Origin: Paenibacillus algorifonticola
GTDB taxonomy: Bacteria > Bacillota > Bacilli > Paenibacillales > Paenibacillaceae
DNA length: 64,000 bases
NCBI RefSeq assembly: GCF_000971975.1
Contig: NZ_LAQO01000003.1
Coordinates: 111,181 to 175,180 of the forward strand
Direction: 5' to 3'
This document shows, one piece after another, positions 59,048 to 64,000 of this stretch; position 1 is the first letter of the stretch; the number at the start of each line of letters is the position of its first letter. A program made the translations under genes and the position numbers. Under the pieces are notes generated by a model. That model was not told the DNA's origin. It saw only the letters and a program-made list of their open reading frames with translations, and made no database searches.

Positions 59048-59539
59048 TTAATGGTGTCCGCCGGCAGCTGGAGCCGGCGCATCGGAATGCTGCGCACTTT
59101 CAAGCTGGGCAAGGCGCTCTATGGCATGGGCTCCAATAGCGAAGCGTTTAGTTGGCATCACCTGAGCATCGGCGAATTTGATACGTGATTGGACAAAATA
59201 CAGCCCTTCCTCGTCAATGACATAAGAGGCGGAATACAAACCGGGGGAGGATTCATCGGCTTTAATCGTTATGGCAGAATCCTTATCGTCCTCCCTCCAT
59301 ATGACAAATTCAGCTGTATCTGCGTGCTCAAGCGGCTTGTTGCTTTTTGACACTTCTACTGCAAAAACGTTGGAGCTGCCTGTTTCGAATAGCTTAGGCA
59401 ATTGAAGATTTACGCTTAAATGAGGCGGCAGCCCGCTCTCATCCGTTTGCGTGGCTTTGGTGGTGCACCCGCACAGCAACAAGACAAGCAGCATGGGCCA
59501 TGCCCATTTGTACATACATTTGATTTTTATATTCATCAT
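59048..59539 (-). CDS. YtkA/FixH-like lipoprotein with His-rich end
   Basis: 163 residues. Lipoprotein signal (WAWPMLLVLLLCGC), then a beta-sandwich domain (LSVNLQLPKLFETGSSNVFAVEVSK ... GLYSASYVIDEEGLYFVQSRIKF). The tail ends in APAAGGHH. It lies behind the PepSY gene on the same strand (16 bases) and is a distant relative of the lipoprotein at 55144. Copper binding or oxidase assembly is a guess from family and neighbours. GGGGAGTCTA precedes the ATG pair. Confidence 0.8.
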   Translation of the reverse strand: MMNIKIKCMYKWAWPMLLVLLLCGCTTKATQTDESGLPPHLSVNLQLPKLFETGSSNVFAVEVSKSNKPLEHADTAEFVIWREDDKDSAITIKADESSPGLYSASYVIDEEGLYFVQSRIKFADAQVMPTKRFAIGAHAIERLAQLESAQHSDAPAPAAGGHH

Positions 59540-59555
59540 TAGACTCCCCTAGCTA

Positions 59556-60955
59556 CTAGACCGAGAACCAGTGCCGAAGCGACTTTATTCTGCGGAGAAT
59601 GAATAGATCAAGGGCGATAACAATCAGAATAGACAAGCCTACAAGCGGCATGACGGCACCGCATGCCAGCATAATAACCAGTACAGCAATGGTTATTTTT
59701 GTGCTTTTGGGCTTGGCTGGTGCTCCAAGCTTGCCAGCTGGCTTTCGTTTGCGCCACATGACATAAGAGTTGATAGATATGAGTATTAAGCCCATGCAGG
59801 CAATCAGACCCAGTATTTGATTGGCAAGTCCAAACAATCGCCCTTCATGAAAGGCTATGCCATAATCCCATAATCTGCAAAACGGACATCGCTCAGAACA
59901 GCCCCACTGTATTGGTCAATATGAAGCGTAGCGCTTTGCCCCGTCGTGGAATGGGCAGTAGACACCGTAAACACACCGGTTTCTCCCGCAGGCTTTGTAA
60001 TGGTATAAGGCTTAATCACTTGCTGCTCATCGGCAATACCGGCAATATCGTTTAAGCTTAAAGGAACATAACCGCCAGCGATTGAAGCTGGGACTAAAAC
60101 ATTTTCGGCTGCCCAAGGCAGATCCTCGGCAATATCCTTCGCTAGGGTGACGGAATCCGGTTTGGCCTCGAAGCTATAGGCAAAGGGTGGGGTATTCGTA
60201 TTGGTCGAATTGGCTACTTTGTCAATCTGGCCGCCCATAATTCCGGACCAAGGAAGTCCACTTGCGATAATAACCAGCAGTACAAGAGAAAGCCAGAAGG
60301 CAGGAACAGCATGCAAATCACGCCAAAAGAGCCGGCTGCCTGGTTTGCTAAGCCGTGGCAAAATCGTTCCCCAAATGGCTGCTTTGCTTCGAGGCCACCA
60401 GAGGAAAAGCCCTGTTAGGATTAATATGATGGCCCAGCATGCAGCGAGCTCTACAAGCCGATTGGCGAAGGTGCCACCTATCACAAGCTCACTATGCATT
60501 TTTTTGAAAAAGGCAGAAAACGTCTTGCTGCTATCCATCATGCTAAGCGCATGACCCGTGTAAGGATCTACATACATGATTGTAGAAGCTCCATCGCGAG
60601 TGACGGACAGCTTATAGATTGACTTAGCATTGCTGTCCAGCGTGATCGAGGAAATAACCGTACCCGGGTAAGCTGTTACTATTTTGTCGGCAATGTTTTC
60701 TAGTGCCAGCGGAGTTGTCCCGACTTCACGGACCGTCAGCATATCCTTGTACAAATAGCCTTCGATTTGAGGCTTAAATAAATACACGGCGCCGCTGAAA
60801 GCTAAAATAATTAAAAAGGGCGCGAAAATAATACCAGCGTAAAAATGCCACCTCCATACAGACTGATAAATAGACTGACGTACTCCTGCTGAAGTTTTGC
60901 TTTTTACCTCGGGTTTAGAAGGGCTTGAATGTTCTGCTGGCATCGTCCTCATCAT
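59556..60955 (-). pseudogene. PepSY-TM protein split by an 8-bp tandem duplication
   Basis: Two frames, 59855-60955 (366 residues) and 59556-59837 (93 residues), are the two parts of one PepSY-associated membrane protein: helix 1 with WRWHFYAGIIFAPFLII, PepSY repeats, ELAACWAIILILTGLFLWWPR, and in the second part FGLANQILGLIACMGLILIS. The sequence CCATAATC occurs twice in tandem at 59860-59875. Removing one copy joins DYG to IAFHEGRLFG in frame and gives 1392 bases, exactly 464 codons. The family is found with siderophore or copper/iron uptake and reductase functions. As it stands the first part would miss its last helices. Confidence 0.88.
59860..59875 (-). repeat. 8-bp tandem duplication causing the frameshift
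   Basis: Two exact copies of GATTATGG (minus strand) side by side. One copy restores the PepSY reading frame. Slippage could add or remove it. Confidence 0.9.
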
Positions 60956-61288
60956 TTAACTCCATTCCTAAATGAATAAAATCCTCCTCCATTATACGCG
61001 AGCCTTTCTAGTTAGCCGATGACTCATTAGAGCTATCCTATCGGATGTGAAACCATCCTCGTTCATCAGTTGTTCAATAAATAGGATGAATTTGGATAAT
61101 GTTTAGGTGATGAAGCGTCGGACGGTGCTTTAATAACATGGGACGTGGCTGGCTCTGATTCCAGTGTTGCGACGACTTGGCGTGCAACATTTACTGTGGA
61201 ATGTCATTCCTCATAAATGGTTTGTGCATATAGGATGTATTTGTACTTTTGATATATGATAATTACCATAAATAACGGAGGGATGAAT
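60956..61288. other. Intergenic region
   Basis: About 330 bases upstream of the PepSY operon (minus) and a dead TetR gene (plus). No ORF or clear hairpin seen. Confidence 0.5.
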
Positions 61289-61468
61289 GTGAAAAAAGGG
61301 GAAGAAACCAAAAAGCGAATTATTTCGCAAGTCGCTGTATACATGGATCAAAATGGATACTAAAGCACATCCATGTCAGATATAATGAAAATTACAGGCA
61401 TAGCCTCCAAAGAAGTATGTGCCGATATTGATTCCTCATTCTTTTTCTTTAAGTCTATCGCATTTTGA
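61289..61468 (+). pseudogene. Dead TetR-family gene fragment
   Basis: GGAGGGATGAAT precedes GTG 61289. The frame reads KKGEETKKRIISQVAVYMDQNGY, a TAA stop, then STSMSDIMKITGIASKE, which is a TetR HTH with a nonsense codon before the second helix. The sequence degenerates and stops at 61468. Confidence 0.75.
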
Positions 61469-61534
61469 AGGTATGGAAAATAGGAGAGAATACCGTCCCG
61501 AATTACTTGTTTAGGTAGAAAGCGAGGAGTTTTT

Positions 61535-62089
61535 ATGTACTATTCACTAAAAGAACTACAACATGCGTATAAGTCCGGAGAAAAGATTAAGTTTCTATTC
61601 TTCTGGGGCCATACCCCTATGAAAGATGGCACTATAAGTGCTAGCTGTTTAAGCCAATGGTGGGAAAGCTCATTTAGAGTGGAAGGGGAGCAATACAGCT
61701 GTGCCGAGCAGTATATGATGGCTGAAAAGGCAAGGCTTTTTTATGACGAAGAAATGCTTGAGGCAATAATGATGGCGAAGCACCCGAAAGAAATGAAAAG
61801 TTACGGACGTGCGGTTAAAGGTTTTGATGCAGAGATATGGGAAAGTCGTTGTTATGATATCGTACTTCAAGGAAACCTAGCCAAGTTCAGACAAAACCCA
61901 GAACTTTTGAACTTTATGAAGACAAGTAAAAACAGGGTTTTTGTAGAAGCTAGTCCAGCGGATCGGATTTGGGGGATTGGACTTTCAAAAGATCATCCCC
62001 ACGTAAATAATCCTTTGTTTTGGAAAGGTAAGAATTTGCTTGGCTTCGCATTAACCGAGGTTCGAGATCGTTTGAATAACGAAGATTAA
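61535..62089 (+). CDS. NADAR-domain protein (YbiA/DUF1768-like)
   Basis: 184 residues: FFWGHTP (N-terminal start of the fold), SCLSQWWESSFRVEGEQYSCAEQYMMAEKARLF, MKSYGRAVKGFD, and SPADRIWGIGLSKDHP. These are the family's signature blocks. NADAR proteins act on riboflavin-type intermediates or remove ADP-ribose from modified nucleobases, and often appear with NAD or ADP-ribose systems. AAGCGAGGAG precedes ATG 61535. The gene appears intact. Confidence 0.92.
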   Translation: MYYSLKELQHAYKSGEKIKFLFFWGHTPMKDGTISASCLSQWWESSFRVEGEQYSCAEQYMMAEKARLFYDEEMLEAIMMAKHPKEMKSYGRAVKGFDAEIWESRCYDIVLQGNLAKFRQNPELLNFMKTSKNRVFVEASPADRIWGIGLSKDHPHVNNPLFWKGKNLLGFALTEVRDRLNNED

Positions 62090-62202
62090 AGCTAATCTTA
62101 TCAGTTCGATAATGATTGTTTTGATGCATTGTGGAACACGACGCTTAGTTGGTAAAATGATTAGGAAGTGTTACTATCTTACAAACGAAAAGAGGCAGAG
62201 TG

Positions 62203-63018
62203 ATGGAAAAAGACCCTTACGCACAACTTATGATTTGGCATCAAGAAGATGAACATGAAAAAATAGTAGATAGAATTATGGAAATTCCCCAATCAGACAG
62301 AGATTATGATACGGTCAGTTTATTGGCAAGAGCTATGAATAATCTGGAACGTTACGATGAAGCTCTTCAACAGCTTTTGACTATTGCAAAACTAGGTGAG
62401 GGTGACCCTCTTTGGCATTTTCGCGTGGGATACTCCTACTATTATCTTGAACAATATGAGGAAGCATTAAGAGAATTTGAAATTACAGATAAGCTAGATC
62501 CAGGAGATAGATCTACTTTGACATTATTAGATTGGAGCCGAGGTAAAGTCGACCAAAAGAAAAAGCAACTTAATCAATCTGCCACATTGAAAGTTATGAA
62601 CGAACAAACTACGGTTAACGAAGCAAGTGAAGTTCCCATTGAAGCTGTAGTATATGCTGCAGACAAAATTAATCCAGTTGCGCTAGGAGTGCAAGATAAT
62701 AGTCATGCGTCATTTGAATATTTAAAAGAAATGTATATTGATGGATATTTCCCTAATTTTCTTGTGGATAAAGTCAAAGCTGAGCTAGTTAAAGTTGTTG
62801 AATTTTTGGAACAAGGAAATCAAGATATCGAAGAAATTCAAGCAAAGCTTGATATCGCCATCAATGCAATCAATGATATTGCAGAAGAGTTTGATGAAAA
62901 TGACAGCGAAATTGAAACCGTTGCGAGAGAATCAATTGCACAAACTGTTGAAGATATTTTAGCCTTTTTTGGTATCGAAATAGAAACAGAAGCAGCCATT
63001 CGTGAACGTGATTGGTAG
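62203..63018 (+). CDS. TPR protein with DUF5713-like C-terminus
   Basis: 271 residues. Residues 1-115 have TPR-like helical pairs (LARAMNNLERYDEALQQLL, VGYSYYYLEQYEEALREFE). The C-terminal 100 residues start with SFEYLKEMYIDGYFPNFLVDKVKAEL and resemble the DUF5713 family, all helical and acidic. AAAAGAGGCAGAG precedes ATG 62203 (GTG 62200 possible). A protein-binding role is likely; no specific function is known. Confidence 0.75.
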   Translation: MEKDPYAQLMIWHQEDEHEKIVDRIMEIPQSDRDYDTVSLLARAMNNLERYDEALQQLLTIAKLGEGDPLWHFRVGYSYYYLEQYEEALREFEITDKLDPGDRSTLTLLDWSRGKVDQKKKQLNQSATLKVMNEQTTVNEASEVPIEAVVYAADKINPVALGVQDNSHASFEYLKEMYIDGYFPNFLVDKVKAELVKVVEFLEQGNQDIEEIQAKLDIAINAINDIAEEFDENDSEIETVARESIAQTVEDILAFFGIEIETEAAIRERDW

Positions 63019-63101
63019 TTTGTTGGGGAAATAGAGTAGCTATACAAAGATTTGTGCTATAACGCACTATAAATTATATTTGGGATGAGGAGGAAACGTA
63101 T

Positions 63102-63569
63102 ATAGCTATCTATTTTAATATTTCAATGCCTGTTATGGATTTTCTTACTGAGAGCCATAATGCAATGCTGAGTCATGGAGTTAAACTATATGCCGAAATA
63201 TTTGTTAACGCACAGGGTGAACGTCAATATTCATCTTTTGAAAGTGAAAATAACGATTTGTTCTCCAGTTATTTTAATGATACTGCATATAACTCTTTTT
63301 TCTTTTCCTGCTACCCCATAGAAGATATAACCCAAATGAAAGAATTTGGATATTTTTATGATACACCAAGCTCCTATTCTATTGAAGTTAAAGGCGGCAG
63401 AGAAACCTATAAAAGTCGAGAACTTATACAAATGCGTATGATGTCAAAAAATCCTAACAAACAAATACAATCTTTTTATCGAACATTTCAAAGGGACTTA
63501 AAGAAAATTTTTATCTTTCGTCACTTACAGCGACCCAGAGCTTATAATGCGAAGTACAGAATGATGTAA
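63102..63569 (+). CDS. Hypothetical protein, start codon in doubt
   Basis: A strong GAGGAGG lies at 63087-63093, but 8 bases on the codon is ATA (63102), followed by a good frame (GCT ATC TAT TTT AAT...). The first ATG is at 63126, 32 bases after the ribosome site. The 147-residue product from ATG is rich in Phe, Ser and Tyr and basic at its end, without a recognised domain, signal peptide or helix. It may be a protein with an ATA start, or one that lost its ATG. The next gene follows closely. Confidence 0.5.
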   Translation: MAIYFNISMPVMDFLTESHNAMLSHGVKLYAEIFVNAQGERQYSSFESENNDLFSSYFNDTAYNSFFFSCYPIEDITQMKEFGYFYDTPSSYSIEVKGGRETYKSRELIQMRMMSKNPNKQIQSFYRTFQRDLKKIFIFRHLQRPRAYNAKYRMM

Positions 63570-63600
63570 TATTAAAATAGGATATAAACGGGGATTTATT

Positions 63601-64000
63601 ATGAATATTTTTATTGCGGAGCATTGGAATCTTGAAAAGCATGAACTACCCGGCATTAATTGCATCATCTTTCCAAATGGCACTGTAACCATTTTAAATT
63701 ATTACAGCACATATAACCCCAACACAAAAGAAAGTAAAATTTTTTGCTCTCCCTTGTGTGACACAACCATTGAAAGCATAGCAAAGTATAATGATGAATA
63801 TTGGACGGTCGTTGATGAATGGGTCAGTATTGATTATCAAGACGGGAAAATCTATGGCGGTGATGGTCAGATGGGCAATGAAGGATTTATTGCTTGTACG
63901 GATGCTGAAGACCGTTTAGTATGGGGAATATTTTTTGAAAATTCAAACCCTATAAAAAACTTGGAAATTAAAGATAACATCCTAATCGCTATTAATGAGC
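63601..64000 (+). CDS. Hypothetical protein, 3' end outside window
   Basis: ATG 63601 follows AAACGGGGATTT and the frame is open to the end of the window, 133 codons. It starts NIFIAEHWNLEKHELPG and has repeated Tyr/Trp and Asp/Gly turns (YYSTYNPNTKESKIFCSP, EWVSIDYQDGKIYGGDGQMG), so mostly beta structure. Not recognised; it may be an immunity- or SMI1-like protein but that is a guess. Confidence 0.6.
   Translation, partial: MNIFIAEHWNLEKHELPGINCIIFPNGTVTILNYYSTYNPNTKESKIFCSPLCDTTIESIAKYNDEYWTVVDEWVSIDYQDGKIYGGDGQMGNEGFIACTDAEDRLVWGIFFENSNPIKNLEIKDNILIAINE

Noticed and set aside
63570..63600. Possible CRISPR or repeat array near the right end
   Set aside because: No repeated unit; only AT-rich spacing between two ORFs.
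1..64000. Prophage, plasmid or integrative element spanning the window
   Set aside because: No integrase, phage structural, relaxase or attachment-site sequence was seen; the only mobile DNA is the IS605 remnant.

Overview
The window looks like the chromosome of a low-to-mid GC, aerobic, Gram-positive soil bacterium of the Bacillales, most likely a Paenibacillus or close relative. The reasons are strong AGGAGG-type ribosome sites, frequent TTG/GTG starts, lipoprotein signal peptides, a secreted protein with a copper-amine-oxidase-type stalk, a GH5 glycanase and a GH127 remnant, a short-Q-loop CydA with CydDC, and an OpuC-type osmolyte transporter. This assignment is inference; no rRNA or tRNA gene is present.

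Layout. 0-6.6 kb: the end of an MFS exporter, a medium-chain alcohol dehydrogenase, an OmpR-type two-component pair with a small membrane protein, and a membrane chemoreceptor. 6.6-12.9 kb: a cytochrome P450, an alpha/beta hydrolase and a TetR regulator framed by two copies of a promoter/operator cassette, followed by a scrambled zone. In that zone a DsbA-like gene is fused to the tail of an IS200/IS605 TnpB, and pieces of a flavoprotein monooxygenase, a GH127 arabinofuranosidase, an SDR and a DHFR-like protein lie end to end. 13-20 kb: TetR plus old yellow enzyme, GNAT, a secreted GH18-like protein, a secreted GH5 glycanase that appears to have lost its C-terminus, LysR. 20-25 kb: a DHA2 exporter and a MarR-controlled osmolyte ABC transporter. 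25-30 kb: a zinc-free quinone oxidoreductase, a class M sirtuin and a zinc-type macrodomain hydrolase (an ADP-ribosylation pair), then broken radical-SAM and alkylsulfatase genes. 30-34 kb: ArsR/AHSA1 pair and a UvrA-like ATPase. 34-46 kb: a run of reductases (three SDRs, AKR, OYE, two tandem quinone oxidoreductases, dihydrolipoyl dehydrogenase) mixed with paralogous TetR regulators.

46-61 kb is a respiratory and copper-handling block: a lipoprotein cytochrome c, an orphan response regulator with a degenerate acidic pocket, Sco1 with a translationally coupled small membrane protein, cydABDC, then a tightly overlapping operon with nosD, nosL, nosY and nosF homologues but no nosZ, and a YtkA/FixH-like lipoprotein next to a PepSY membrane protein split by an 8-bp tandem duplication. 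61-64 kb holds a dead TetR, a NADAR-domain protein, a TPR/DUF5713-like protein and two unrecognised genes, the last cut by the window edge.

The strongest non-gene signal is regulatory. At least ten copies or half-copies of a palindrome close to AGAAYGATCRTTCT sit in or beside the promoters of the TetR, OYE, SDR and Lpd genes between 13 and 44 kb, several in the same position just after the -35 box. This suggests one dispersed TetR regulon for reactive-electrophile or quinone stress. Other operators (MarR, ArsR, LysR, P450/TetR cassette) can be read directly, and the autoregulated TetR (13046) and MarR (21762) genes appear to make leaderless mRNAs.
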